DNA of 46,381 nt from Deltaproteobacteria bacterium (GTDB taxonomy: Bacteria > Desulfobacterota > GWC2-55-46 > UBA9637): contig JACRML010000055.1 in NCBI GenBank assembly GCA_016214995.1, positions 1-46,381 on the forward strand. Reading direction: 5' to 3'. Shown in pieces: positions 1-7,725 of the stretch. Position 1 is the stretch's first letter. Each line of letters opens with the position of its first letter. Under the pieces are notes generated by a model, which made no database searches, was not told the origin of the DNA, and was given only the letters and a program-made list of their open reading frames with translations. The position numbers and the translations under genes were made by a program.

Positions 1-427
1 CTGGTCGCCTGATGCAAAGAAACTTGTCTTTATATCTGATATAGGTGGAAATCCGCATATCTATATGATAAGCTCTGACGGAACCGGTTATGTCCGTCTT
101 ACCTATGACGGCAAATACAATGCTGCGCCTGCCTGGTCGCCAAAGGGTGATAAGATTGCATTTGCCAGGTTAAATGGAGGCCATTTTGATATATGGACTA
201 TGAATGTTGACGGAACAGGTCAAATTCAGCTTACATCAAATGGCGGCGATAATGAATCGCCTTCATGGTCGCCTGACGGAAGGTATATAGTCTTTTCATC
301 CACGAGAGATGGCGCGGCCGGTATTTATATTATGCGTGATAACGGAGCGGACCAAAAGCGGATAACCATGATGGGTGGAGAAAAAGGGAGCTTAACCGCC
401 CCTTCATGGTCGCCGTATGTGAAATAA
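1..427 (+). CDS. tolB: TolB C-terminal beta-propeller (5' truncated by window)
   Basis: This is the 3' end of a gene whose start lies outside the window; the open frame runs from base 2 to the TAA at 425-427. The visible 141 residues are WD40-like/PD40 beta-propeller blades with repeated W-S-P-D/K-G turns (WSPDA, WSPKGDKIAF, WSPDGRYIVF) and the typical IW/IYxM blade ends. TolB is the periplasmic propeller of the Tol-Pal envelope-constriction system and binds Pal. Identity is supported strongly by pal and cpoB directly downstream, the conserved tol operon order. The protein ends shortly after the last blade, as normal TolB does. Confidence 0.9.
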   Translation, partial: WSPDAKKLVFISDIGGNPHIYMISSDGTGYVRLTYDGKYNAAPAWSPKGDKIAFARLNGGHFDIWTMNVDGTGQIQLTSNGGDNESPSWSPDGRYIVFSSTRDGAAGIYIMRDNGADQKRITMMGGEKGSLTAPSWSPYVK

Positions 428-453
428 AATACAGGGAGGGCTGTGCCACCAGC

Positions 454-494
454 TTTATCTGTGTAATCGTTTTCAAGAATCTGTGCAAGTAATC
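454..494. repeat. Half element of the ATCTGTGTAATC repeat family
   Basis: In the tolB-pal gap one exact ATCTGTGTAATC (457-468) is followed about 10 bp later by a degenerate copy (ATCTGTGCAAGTAATC, 479-494). This matches the right-hand double arm of the elements at 2223-2293, 3291-3380 and 26274-26744. I see no matching left arm here. Confidence 0.6.
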
Positions 495-512
495 ATAAAA
501 AAGGAGGAAAAA

Positions 513-1148
513 ATGAAAAAAAATAGTTTGCTCATATTTACGTTGGTAATAGCCGGCTTATTTTTTATGGCTGCTGGATGTGCGAAGGTTGTAAAAGAAG
601 AAGAGATTAAAAAGTCAGCAGAGCCTGCTGCTGGTCAAACTCAGGAAGAAAAGGCGGCTAAAGCAAAAGAAGAGGCTGCGGCAGTAAAGGAAGAGAAAAT
701 TGCAGAGCAGCCTGTAAAGGAAGCGCCGGTGTCCGAGGCGACCGCAAAGGCGGAGAAAGAGGCATCAGCCAAAGCTGAGGCAGGCGGTGAAATTGCAGAA
801 CTGGCAAGGGGGAAGGGAATGCTCTTAGCTGTGTATTTTGACTTTGACAGATTTACCATAAGAGATGATATGAAATCTGTGCTGGAGAAGAACGTAGAAT
901 GGCTAAAGAAAAATTCGGCTATAGCTATTCAGATTCAGGGTAATTGTGATGAAAGAGGAAGCAATGAATATAATATTGCCCTTGGAGAACGAAGGGCGCA
1001 GAGTATAAAGGAATATCTCATAAATTACGGCATAAAACAATCAAGGCTATCTACGGTAAGCTACGGCGAGGAAAAGCCGGCAGACCCAGGTCATACAGAA
1101 GAGGCATGGGCAAAGAACAGAAGGGGAGAGTTTGTAATCGTAAAATGA
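513..1148 (+). CDS. pal: Peptidoglycan-associated lipoprotein Pal
   Basis: Outer-membrane lipoprotein that tethers the outer membrane to peptidoglycan and partners TolB. I place the start at ATG 513, behind AAGGAGG at 501-507; an in-frame start 30 bp upstream lacks such a site. Residues 1-20 form a lipoprotein signal peptide ending in the lipobox AAGC. A Lys/Glu/Ala-rich, low-complexity linker (about residues 25-95) follows. The C-terminal OmpA/MotB domain (about 105-211) contains VYFDFDRFTIR, the NCDERGSNEYN peptidoglycan-binding loop and the LGERRAQ helix typical of Pal. It lies between tolB and cpoB and its stop overlaps the cpoB start (ATGA), so the two are probably translationally coupled. 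The linker is longer than in E. coli Pal. Confidence 0.95.
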   Translation: MKKNSLLIFTLVIAGLFFMAAGCAKVVKEEEIKKSAEPAAGQTQEEKAAKAKEEAAAVKEEKIAEQPVKEAPVSEATAKAEKEASAKAEAGGEIAELARGKGMLLAVYFDFDRFTIRDDMKSVLEKNVEWLKKNSAIAIQIQGNCDERGSNEYNIALGERRAQSIKEYLINYGIKQSRLSTVSYGEEKPADPGHTEEAWAKNRRGEFVIVK

Positions 1149-2197
1149 GGCCAGAAGTCATAAGTCATAAGTCAGAAGCCAAAGCCGAGATGCAAGATGC
1201 AAGATGCAAGATGCAAGATAGAAAAGATGTTGTTTTTTCTGACTTCTTGCCTCTGGCTTCTTGCATCTTTTTTTCCTGTTTACTGCTCACTGTATTGTCA
1301 GGCTGTGTTGTCATTACATCTGAAGACGACCCCATAAAGAAGGATATGAATGGTTTGAGGCAGGATATAGCTGTGCAGCAGCGAAAACTTGTTTCTCTTG
1401 AGGAGGCCGTAAAAAAAGAGGCCGCTGGCAGGGAACAAGAAAGCAGAAGTCAGAAATCAGAAGTTGGCAGGATAGACGAATATGTTCAAAAGGGTAAGGC
1501 GGATGTCAATGCATCCATTGACAGAATTAAAGAGGATATGGCCTTTTTAAGCGGAAGGTTTGAGGAGGCAGAGGCAGAGGTAAAGAAGATAAAGAATGAT
1601 ATAGGATTACTGCAGGCCAAGGCTGCCGATTCTAAGGAAACAAAAGAAATGAACAGCAGACTGGCTTCTGCCCAGGAGCGTCTTACGGCGCTGGAAAAGA
1701 GACTTGCGGGTACGGACGAAAGGCTTGCTGCAATGGAGCAGGCCATTGATAGATTCAATAAGGGACAGGCTTCTGCAGCAGATGAAGCTAAAAAGGATGC
1801 CAATAAAAAGGAAGTAAAGCCGCCAAAACCAGATGAATTGTATAATGAGGCAATTAAACTTACAAAAGATAAGGATTACTCAAATGCTGTTGAGAAATTC
1901 GCAGGGTTTATTTCTCTTTTTCCTGACCATGAACTGGCTTCCAATGCCCAATATTGGATAGGCGAGATACATTATGCGCAAAAAGATTACGAACGGGCTG
2001 TGCTGGAGTTTAACGATGTTGTCCAAAAATATCCAAAAAGCAAAAAAGTTTCTGCTGCGCTACTGAAACAGGGAATGGCCTTTTCTGAGCTGGGAAATAA
2101 AAAAGAGGCAAGGCTTGTTTTGGAAAAGGTTATGGATAAATATCCTAAGACAGAAGAGGCGAGCATGGCGCAGAAGATGTTGAAGGGGATGAAATAA
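1145..2197 (+). CDS. cpoB: Cell division coordinator CpoB / YbgF-like TPR protein
   Basis: Periplasmic Tol-Pal accessory protein of the YbgF/CpoB family. The most likely start is ATG 1145, in an ATGA overlap with pal. The N-terminus is unusual: about 38 residues encoded by heptamer repeats (1155-1217) precede a hydrophobic segment ending in the lipobox LSGC, so the protein appears to be a lipoprotein rather than a soluble periplasmic protein as in E. coli. Coiled coil fills about residues 55-215. Three TPR-like repeats follow (YNEAIKLTKDKDYSNAV, YWIGEIHYAQKDYERAV, LLKQGMAFSELGNKKEA), forming the typical C-terminal YbgF domain. A second heptamer repeat (1446-1466) lies inside the coiled coil. 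Family assignment is firm; the true start and signal peptide cleavage are less certain. Confidence 0.88.
   Translation: MRPEVISHKSEAKAEMQDARCKMQDRKDVVFSDFLPLASCIFFSCLLLTVLSGCVVITSEDDPIKKDMNGLRQDIAVQQRKLVSLEEAVKKEAAGREQESRSQKSEVGRIDEYVQKGKADVNASIDRIKEDMAFLSGRFEEAEAEVKKIKNDIGLLQAKAADSKETKEMNSRLASAQERLTALEKRLAGTDERLAAMEQAIDRFNKGQASAADEAKKDANKKEVKPPKPDELYNEAIKLTKDKDYSNAVEKFAGFISLFPDHELASNAQYWIGEIHYAQKDYERAVLEFNDVVQKYPKSKKVSAALLKQGMAFSELGNKKEARLVLEKVMDKYPKTEEASMAQKMLKGMK
1155..1217. repeat. 7-bp periodic repeats in the cpoB 5' coding end
   Basis: Three AAGTCAT/AAGTCAG units (1155-1175) are followed by four exact ATGCAAG units (1190-1217). Partly complementary text (GACTTCTTGC, CTTGCATCTT) lies at 1241-1269, so an imperfect hairpin is possible. 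The array is read in the cpoB frame just before the hydrophobic core of the signal peptide. Confidence 0.8.
1446..1466. repeat. Three heptamers inside cpoB coiled coil
   Basis: GAAGTCA-GAAATCA-GAAGTTG are three consecutive 7-bp units, 21 bp or exactly seven codons, so they leave the cpoB frame intact. The sequence resembles the AAGTCAT array at 1155. Confidence 0.6.
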
Positions 2198-2222
2198 CCA
2201 TCCTATAAAAGAAGAGATGTTT

Positions 2223-2293
2223 GATTACACCGATTTAAAGGCGGATTACTTAATACCCTTAATCTGTGTAATCCTCTCAAAATCTGTGTAATC
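2223..2293. repeat. Gene-free inverted ATCTGTGTAATC element
   Basis: The left arm reads GATTACACCGATTTA, then GGCGGATTAC; the right arm carries two exact ATCTGTGTAATC copies (2262-2273 and 2282-2293). The arms are inverted relative to one another. The layout is the same as around the GxxExxY gene at 26274-26744, but with only about 25 bp between the arms. Confidence 0.75.
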
Positions 2294-2303
2294 AGGTAAG
2301 TTT

Positions 2304-3251
2304 ATGGCAGAAAGAACGCTTTTACTTGTTGACGATTCAGCGCTTATCAGACAGTTGGTAAGAAAAACTGTATCAGGGGCCGGTATATTTTCAAGTATCC
2401 TTGAGGCTGAGGATGGCGAGAAGGCTTTGGAGATTTTTTTAAAGAATAAAATTGACTTTATAATTACAGATGTAATGCTGCCAAAGGTTAATGGCTATGA
2501 GCTTATAACTGCGGTAAAAGAAAGCGAGACAGGGCAGGATATTCCTATAATCGTGATAAGCGCAAGCAGGAAAGAGGTTGTTGACAAGATAAAAGGGCTC
2601 AATATGGGGGCAAGCGATTATGTGATAAAACCATTTGATGGCAGAGAGCTCCTGGCAAGGATAACTGTATTTATTAAACTGCAGGATTTGCAAAGTGAAT
2701 TGAAAGAGAAAAATGCCTTGCTGGAAAAAATGTCTATGACAGATGAACTGACAGGTCTTTATAACAGAAGATACTTCTACGACCATATAAATATGCAGAT
2801 TGCACTGGCAAAACGTCATACCTATGTTATTGGCTGTCTTCTGATAGATATAGACCACTTTAAAAATATAAATGATACCTATGGCCATGATGTCGGCGAT
2901 AAAGTGCTGAAAGGGGCGGCCAATATAATGAAGGGAAAAATGAGGGGCGGCGAGGTTCTGGCAAGGTTTGGCGGTGAAGAGTTTATTGTATGCCTGATAA
3001 AAACCTCCCACGACGGAGCGGTAAGCGCCGCAGAAAGGATGAGAAAGGCTGTAGAAGATGCTAACCTTTCCAATGATGCCAATAATCCTTTAAAGGTAAC
3101 CATAAGCATAGGCGTTGCGATATATCCGCAGCAAGGATTGGAGAACTCAGACGATATAATAAAGGCGGCTGATAAGGTGCTTTATTGCGCCAAAAAGGGG
3201 GGAAGGAACAGGACTGCGATATATTCTGAAATGGTTAGCAGCTTGGCCTAA
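2304..3251 (+). CDS. Response regulator with GGDEF output (diguanylate cyclase, PleD-like)
   Basis: Predicted cytoplasmic two-component response regulator making cyclic di-GMP. Residues 1-125 form a receiver domain with the acidic pair in LLVDDS, the phospho-acceptor Asp in FIITDVMLPKVNGYEL and the conserved Lys in DYVIKPFD. A short helical linker (LQSELKEKNALLEKM) leads to a GGDEF domain at about 145-312, with DELTGLYNRRYF, LLIDIDHFKNIND and the intact active site RFGGEEF. The usual inhibitory RxxD I-site just before the active site reads RGGE, so product inhibition may be altered. No histidine kinase is adjacent. The gene follows an ATCTGTGTAATC element by 10 bp and has only a weak ribosome site. 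The link to Tol-Pal is positional only. Confidence 0.93.
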   Translation: MAERTLLLVDDSALIRQLVRKTVSGAGIFSSILEAEDGEKALEIFLKNKIDFIITDVMLPKVNGYELITAVKESETGQDIPIIVISASRKEVVDKIKGLNMGASDYVIKPFDGRELLARITVFIKLQDLQSELKEKNALLEKMSMTDELTGLYNRRYFYDHINMQIALAKRHTYVIGCLLIDIDHFKNINDTYGHDVGDKVLKGAANIMKGKMRGGEVLARFGGEEFIVCLIKTSHDGAVSAAERMRKAVEDANLSNDANNPLKVTISIGVAIYPQQGLENSDDIIKAADKVLYCAKKGGRNRTAIYSEMVSSLA

Positions 3252-3290
3252 AAACAATTTGTGCAAAGACAAAAAGAAGATGATATGAAA

Positions 3291-3380
3291 GATTACACCG
3301 ATTATAAAGGCGGATTGCACAGATTAAGGCAAAATAGCAGTTTTTAATCTGTGTAATCATATTTCGAAATCTGTGTAATC
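3291..3380. repeat. Gene-free inverted ATCTGTGTAATC element
   Basis: The left arm has GATTACACCGATTATAA and GATTGCACAGATTAA; the right arm has ATCTGTGTAATC at 3347-3358 and 3369-3380. Paired motifs in each arm and inverted arms match the elements at 2223-2293 and 26274-26744. It ends 25 bp before the OmpA-like lipoprotein gene. Confidence 0.78.
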
Positions 3381-3404
3381 AATTCTTTCATAGGAGGAGT
3401 GCAT

Positions 3405-4499
3405 ATGAAGCCAGAAACCGGAATGATAAAGAAAGATTCAATATTCAAGATTCAAGATTTAAGATTCAGGTCATCCTTTGCAACTTGCAACTTGCAACTT
3501 ATAACTTTCATCTTACTATTCACTGTCTTGATGGGTTGCGGTATAAACAAGGATATCTACCAAAAGACAGTGGAAGAATCTGAGGCCAGAAAGGCAGGCC
3601 TGGAACAGGCACAGAAAGAGATTGCCCAATTAAAAGATGAGAATGGGCAGCTAAAGAACAGGATAGATGAGTTATCAAAACAGGTTGAAGGGCTCGCCGC
3701 CAGTTTAGATGCCGCAACAAAGGGGAAGCAAGGGGCAGAGCAGGAGATTGAGGCATTAAAAGAGGAAAACCTCAAACTAAAGGGAAAGATAGAAGACTTG
3801 TCAAAGCAGATACAAGACCTTCTCTCCGGGAAAGAGATAGCCTTGCAGTTGAAACAGAAGATTGATGCTCAGGCAGAAGAAATAAATAACTTAAAAAGAG
3901 AGAAAGAAAGCCTTACTGCCAGAACCGAATATCTGAATAGAGAGGTGGAAAGGTTAAAACTTAAGGCAGGTGAACTGAGTACTGCAAAAGAAGAGGAGCT
4001 GGCCAGGGTAAAGGAGACATATGAAAGTCTGATGAAGGAGATGAAGCAGGAGATTGACAAAGGGGAGATAAAGATTACACAGGCCCTTGACAGGCTTTCT
4101 GTAAATATGGTTGAGAAAATACTTTTTGATTCAGGCAAGGCAGAGGTAAAACCAGAAGGGCTGAAGATACTGAACAGGGTGGGGACAATATTAAAAGGTA
4201 TAACCGACAAGCAGATAAAGATAGAAGGGCACACGGATAATGTGCAGATAGGCGCAAAACTACAGAAAAGATATCCCACCAACTGGGAACTCTCCACCGC
4301 AAGGGCAACTAATGTTGTACGGTACCTTCAGGATAAGGTCGGCATTGATGCGAGATTGTTGTCTGCCGCCGGATATTCAGAGTATAAGCCTATTGCAGGC
4401 AATGATACTGTAGAGGGAAGGGCGCAGAACAGGAGAATGGAGATAGTGCTTCTGCCGCTGGATTTAAGCAGTGTTGTGGAGGAGTTGAAAAAAAAGTAG
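3405..4499 (+). CDS. Coiled-coil OmpA/MotB-domain lipoprotein
   Basis: Predicted envelope lipoprotein linking the outer membrane to peptidoglycan. ATG 3405 is chosen because AGGAGG (3392-3397) lies at normal spacing. Residues 1-46 contain a long polar stretch, then a hydrophobic core ending in the lipobox VLMGC; this part is encoded largely by 7-bp repeats (3435-3511). Residues 50-235 are a continuous coiled coil rich in Glu, Lys and Gln (LKDENGQLKNRIDELS). Residues 245-364 are an OmpA C-terminal domain with KILFDSGKAEVKPEG, IEGHTDN, the NWELSTARA helix and GRAQNRRMEIV. It resembles the OmpA/MotB proteins seen in Deltaproteobacteria; the specific role is unknown. It may be a second cell-wall tether alongside Pal. 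Confidence 0.88.
   Translation: MKPETGMIKKDSIFKIQDLRFRSSFATCNLQLITFILLFTVLMGCGINKDIYQKTVEESEARKAGLEQAQKEIAQLKDENGQLKNRIDELSKQVEGLAASLDAATKGKQGAEQEIEALKEENLKLKGKIEDLSKQIQDLLSGKEIALQLKQKIDAQAEEINNLKREKESLTARTEYLNREVERLKLKAGELSTAKEEELARVKETYESLMKEMKQEIDKGEIKITQALDRLSVNMVEKILFDSGKAEVKPEGLKILNRVGTILKGITDKQIKIEGHTDNVQIGAKLQKRYPTNWELSTARATNVVRYLQDKVGIDARLLSAAGYSEYKPIAGNDTVEGRAQNRRMEIVLLPLDLSSVVEELKKK
3435..3511. repeat. Two 7-bp arrays encoding a lipoprotein N-terminus
   Basis: Five units of GATTCAA type (3435-3469) are followed by CTTGCAA-type units (3477-3511). The second array runs straight into the codons of the signal-peptide hydrophobic core. The two consensus units are close to reverse complements (TTGAATC versus CTTGCAA), so partial hairpin formation is possible. 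Confidence 0.8.
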
Positions 4500-4556
4500 T
4501 AAGACAAAAAGGAGGAATTATAGCGAATGGCATAAATAAGTTGACACAGGATTAAG

Positions 4557-4702
4557 AAATCCTAAATCCTAATGTCTAATTTCTAATGAAATCTCCAATG
4601 ACTAAATTTCCAATGTTTTTGATTTTTATTTGATATTTGACATTTTATTAGAAATTAGCCCCCGATTGAATCTATCGGGGGTTAGAAATTAGAAATTCAT
4701 TT
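4557..4702. repeat. Heptamer-rich inverted repeat between OmpA-like gene and DUF362 gene
   Basis: AAATCCT-AAATCCT-AATGTCT-AATTTCT begins a run with 7-bp spacing (4557-4612). CTAATTTCTAA (4576-4586) is the exact inverse complement of TTAGAAATTAG, found at 4648-4658 and 4682-4692. The right arm abuts the ATG of the DUF362 gene, which has no obvious Shine-Dalgarno site. Confidence 0.75.
4659..4681 (+). terminator. GC-rich hairpin, possible terminator
   Basis: CCCCCGAT pairs perfectly with ATCGGGGG around a 7-nt loop. There is no U-tract after it, so it may be a repeat core rather than a true intrinsic terminator. Its position between two gene groups fits either reading. Confidence 0.45.
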
Positions 4703-4704
4703 TA

Positions 4705-5841
4705 ATGAATCCATCCGTAGTTATAACAAAATGCAGTGATTATATTAACGAGGAGGTCTATCAGGCAATTAAAAAGTCTGTAGACCTCCTCGGCGGTATT
4801 GGGGCATTTGTAAAAAAAGGCGAGCGCATACTTTTAAAACCGAACCTTCTTTCTGCAAAACCTCCTGAAGCGGCAGTAACAACCCATCCTGCGGTAGTAA
4901 GGGCAATAATACAGCTTGTCCAAGAGGCAGGAGCAGTTCCTATAGTTGGCGATAGCCCTGGCATTGGCAGCGCCGAAAAGGTGGCGCAGAAATGCGGGAT
5001 TGCGGCAGTTGCAAAAGAGTTTGATGTGGAGGTGATAGGCCTTGCCACATCTGTAAGCGTAGAAAACCCTGATGGAAAAACATTTAAAAGGCTTGAGATA
5101 GCAAAAGAGGCGCTGGAAGCGGACGGCATAATAAACATTCCAAAACTTAAGACCCACACCCAGATGTTTTTGACCCTTGGGGTGAAGAATATGTTTGGTT
5201 GTGTTGTGGGCACAAGAAAACCGCAGTGGCATATGGCAGCAGGCGTTGATACTAATGCCTTTGCCAGAATGCTTGTTGATACATATCTGTTTCTAAAGCC
5301 CAGACTGACAATAGTTGACGGCATAGTAGGTATGGAGGGAAATGGGCCGGGAAGCGGCGGCGAACCGAGAAGGCTCGGACTTGTATTTGCATCTGCCGAC
5401 TGCATAGCGCTTGACAGGATTATTACAGAGGTTCTTGGGGCTAAAGCGGATGACCTTTTTACGACAAAGGTTGCAAAAGAAGATGAGACCGGAATAACAG
5501 ACATAGATGAGATAAATATCCTTGGACAGGAAATTGATGATGTTAGAGTCTCTGACTTCAAGTTTCCTCCGATGGTTGGCATAGAATTTAAACTCCCTTT
5601 TTCTCTGCACAGTTATCTTAGGAAGCCGCTGACGGCAAGACCGCTTATAAATAATGATAAATGCACACTATGCAGTATGTGCGTTGATATATGTCCGCCC
5701 GGGATTATGACAAGGACAAAAACAATCAATATTGACTATGATAATTGTATAAGATGCTTCTGCTGTCTGGAGATATGTCCAGAAGGGGCAATAACGGTGA
5801 AAGAGGGCTGGCTAAAGAGGATAGTAAGCAGTATGCAGTAA
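4705..5841 (+). CDS. DUF362 protein with two C-terminal 4Fe-4S clusters
   Basis: Predicted cytoplasmic iron-sulfur protein of the DUF362 family; the biochemical role of these proteins is not established. Residues 1-295 are DUF362, with LLKPNLLSAKPPEAAVTTHP, the GDSPG motif, IINIPKLKTHTQ and GVKNMFGCVVG. Residues 310-365 hold two ferredoxin motifs, CTLCSMCVDICP and CIRCFCCLEICP, so two [4Fe-4S] clusters are expected. Start ATG 4705 has no visible ribosome site and follows the heptamer repeat directly. The Cys content and ferredoxin module suggest electron transfer in an anaerobe. It stands alone between the envelope genes and the transposase relic, so context gives little help on function. Confidence 0.88.
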   Translation: MNPSVVITKCSDYINEEVYQAIKKSVDLLGGIGAFVKKGERILLKPNLLSAKPPEAAVTTHPAVVRAIIQLVQEAGAVPIVGDSPGIGSAEKVAQKCGIAAVAKEFDVEVIGLATSVSVENPDGKTFKRLEIAKEALEADGIINIPKLKTHTQMFLTLGVKNMFGCVVGTRKPQWHMAAGVDTNAFARMLVDTYLFLKPRLTIVDGIVGMEGNGPGSGGEPRRLGLVFASADCIALDRIITEVLGAKADDLFTTKVAKEDETGITDIDEINILGQEIDDVRVSDFKFPPMVGIEFKLPFSLHSYLRKPLTARPLINNDKCTLCSMCVDICPPGIMTRTKTINIDYDNCIRCFCCLEICPEGAITVKEGWLKRIVSSMQ

Positions 5842-5859
5842 ACAGACATCAAAAGTTTT

Positions 5860-6390
5860 ATGAAAAACAGGGAATCTGATGTAAAAAATGAAGATGTAGG
5901 GGAGGGGCTTGTCCCCTCCCTATATCTAAAACGAAAAACTACCAGATTAATGGATTTTGACTATGCCCAGGCTAATACGGTTTTCTTTATAACCTTATGT
6001 TCATTAGACAAAAGGTAAGTTTTTGTTAGAAATGATTTTAATATAGAGGTTGTAGAATGTATTAAGAAAGAGAGGGAAAGGGTTAATCACGCAGTATATG
6101 TTTTTTGTTTAATGCCTGAACATATTCATCTTTTATCCAGCCCTATAGTATCGGGTATTCCGATTACCCATTTTATGGGTGGATTAAGCAGCCAGATAAC
6201 TCGCTTATCATGGAGATATGGCTTTTCCGGCCGCTTATTACAGCGTAGTTTTTACGATCATGTTGTTCGCAAAGCTGAAGATTTGAGAAGGGTTGCTGAG
6301 TATATGCTCAATAACCCTGTGCGAAGAGGTCTTGTTAAGAGATGGCAAGATTATCAGTATTGTGGATTTATTGATTCAATGCCATTGTAA
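5860..6390 (+). pseudogene. REP-associated tyrosine transposase (RAYT), broken by an in-frame stop
   Basis: A continuous frame from ATG 5860 to the stop at 6388-6390 encodes a Y1-transposase (TnpA_REP) once the in-frame TAA at 6016-6018 is ignored. Before it, TTRLMDFDYAQANTVFFIT matches the RAYT N-terminus. After it come the HUH motif HIHLL, QRSFYDHVVRKAEDLRR and EYMLNNPVRRGLV, with the presumed catalytic Tyr in EYML. These enzymes nick and move REP palindromes as single strands. REP hairpins lie at both sides (5897-5922 and 6442-6467), and the first is inside the 5' part of the frame. A restart at ATG 6112 would leave only 92 residues. The stop makes an active enzyme unlikely unless read through or mis-sequenced. 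Confidence 0.82.
5897..5922 (+). repeat. REP palindrome, left copy
   Basis: TAGGGGAGGGGCTTGTCCCC followed by TCCCTA folds as a stem with one bulged G and the loop CTTGT. It is the inverse complement of the copy at 6442-6467, placing the transposase relic between inverted REPs. Confidence 0.85.
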
Positions 6391-6441
6391 GGGAGACTTA
6401 GTGGTCTTCCGTTCGCGGTCTGTTGTGCGTTGCACGCAGAC

Positions 6442-6467
6442 AGGGAGGGGACAAGCCCCTCCCCTAC
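6442..6467 (-). repeat. REP palindrome, right copy
   Basis: AGGGAGGGGACAAGCCCCTC followed by CCCTAC is the inverse complement of the left REP, almost exactly. A second small hairpin (GTCTG..GTGC / GCAC.CAGAC, about 6418-6441) abuts it. The related REPIN in ugd is at 45158-45216. Confidence 0.85.
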
Positions 6468-6503
6468 CGAAATATTTATGTGTTCTAAAGGAGGTCTAAC
6501 GGG

Positions 6504-7652
6504 GTGCAAGTATCATTATTAAATCTTAAGCTTCAATATCAGGGTATAAGAGAAGAGGTTCGCAAAGAAATTGAAAAGGTCTGTGATAATCAGTCATTCA
6601 TTCTTGGAGAAAATGTAAAAGCATTAGAGCAGGAGATAGCGGGGTATTGCAATGCAAAATTTGCCATTGGCGTCGGCTCCGGAACAGATGCCATCCTACT
6701 GGCCCTCATGGCTGCCGGTGTTGGCGCCAGAGACATGGTTATTACCACGCCATACACATTCTTTGCCACAGCAAGTTCTATCGCACGGCTTAATGCGAAT
6801 CCGATCTTTATTGATATTGAGCCCGATACATACAATATTGACCCAAACAAACTGGAAGCTTGTCTGAAACAGTTTACAGGTCGCAGTTCACGATTCACAG
6901 TCAAAGCCATAATCCCTGTTCATCTTTTCGGGCAATGTGCTGAAATGGAGCCAATTCTGAAAATAAGCAAGAAACATAAACTGACTGTGATTGAAGACGC
7001 GGCGCAAGCCATAGGCGCAGAATATAAAGGGGAAAGGGCAGGCTCTATAGGCGACTTTGGCTGTTTTTCATTCTATCCATCAAAAAATCTCGGCGGTTTT
7101 GGAGACGGCGGCATGGTGGTTACAAATAACGAGAGGATGGCCGAGAAGGTCAAAATTTTAAGAGTGCATGGGAGTAAGCCAAAATACTATCATAAGTTTG
7201 TGGGTATAAATAGCAGACTGGATGAATTGCAGGCTGCGGTATTAAGGGTAAAACTGAGGCATCTTGCAACATGGACAAATAACAGGATAGAAAGGGCGAA
7301 GAAATATGATAAACTTTTTCAGGATGTCGGTCTTACAGATGCGGTTTCTCTGCCGACAGCACGGCCATATAATCGTCATGTATTTAACCAATATATCATC
7401 AGGGTCAAAAAGCGTGACAGCTTGCGGGAATATCTTGCAAAAGAAGGCATAGGCACTGAGGTATATTACCCTGTTCCCCTGCACTTGCAAGAATGCTTCA
7501 AATATCTTGGATACAAAAAAGGAGATTTTCCGGTATCTGAAAAGGCAGCAAAAGAGACCCTGGCATTGCCAATTTATCCGGAACTTACACCGGAAGAGCA
7601 GGAGTATGTGGTGGATAAGATTGCGGGGTTTTATGGGAAAGCAAATTTATGA
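6504..7652 (+). CDS. DegT/DnrJ/EryC1 family PLP sugar aminotransferase
   Basis: Predicted cytoplasmic pyridoxal-phosphate aminotransferase that converts a keto nucleotide sugar to an amino sugar for surface glycans. GTG 6504 follows AAAGGAGGT at good spacing. Family marks include NQSFILGENVKALEQEIA near the N-terminus, GVGSGTDAILLAL, EDAAQAIGAEYKG and the PLP lysine in FYPSKNLGGFGDGG. The length of 382 is normal. Resemblance to WbpE/QdtB-type 3-aminotransferases is general; I see no matching 3-dehydrogenase or isomerase next to it, so the exact substrate is open. Residues near 125-133 (FTGRSSRFTV) look like an insert relative to the usual loop before KAIIPVHLFGQ and coincide with heptamer-like DNA. 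Confidence 0.92.
   Translation: MQVSLLNLKLQYQGIREEVRKEIEKVCDNQSFILGENVKALEQEIAGYCNAKFAIGVGSGTDAILLALMAAGVGARDMVITTPYTFFATASSIARLNANPIFIDIEPDTYNIDPNKLEACLKQFTGRSSRFTVKAIIPVHLFGQCAEMEPILKISKKHKLTVIEDAAQAIGAEYKGERAGSIGDFGCFSFYPSKNLGGFGDGGMVVTNNERMAEKVKILRVHGSKPKYYHKFVGINSRLDELQAAVLRVKLRHLATWTNNRIERAKKYDKLFQDVGLTDAVSLPTARPYNRHVFNQYIIRVKKRDSLREYLAKEGIGTEVYYPVPLHLQECFKYLGYKKGDFPVSEKAAKETLALPIYPELTPEEQEYVVDKIAGFYGKANL
6872..6906. repeat. Degenerate 7-bp array inside the aminotransferase gene
   Basis: GTTTACA-GGTCGCA-GTTCACG-ATTCACA-GTCAAAG show 7-bp spacing with a GTTCACx consensus. The encoded residues form an apparent loop insertion before the conserved KAIIPVHL strand. Confidence 0.45.
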
Positions 7653-7725
7653 TTTATCCAGTGTAATTGAAGAACCGTGCATCCACTATATTTTTCACCC
7701 ATTGTCAAAAATGTTCGCCAGAATA

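Noticed and set aside
2262-2293. Short CRISPR-like array (two ATCTGTGTAATC copies with a spacer)
   Set aside because: Repeats are only 12 bp with spacers of about 8-10 bp and inverted partner arms; no cas genes are present. This is an inverted-repeat element.
4761-5582. Long minus-strand open frame opposite the DUF362 gene
   Set aside because: It is a shadow frame: low complexity, no family motifs, and fully overlapped by a well-supported gene. The same holds for the other minus-strand frames in the window.
6112-6390. Complete small transposase starting at ATG 6112
   Set aside because: Conserved RAYT sequence continues upstream in the same frame across an in-frame TAA to 5860, so 6112 is only an internal Met of a broken gene.
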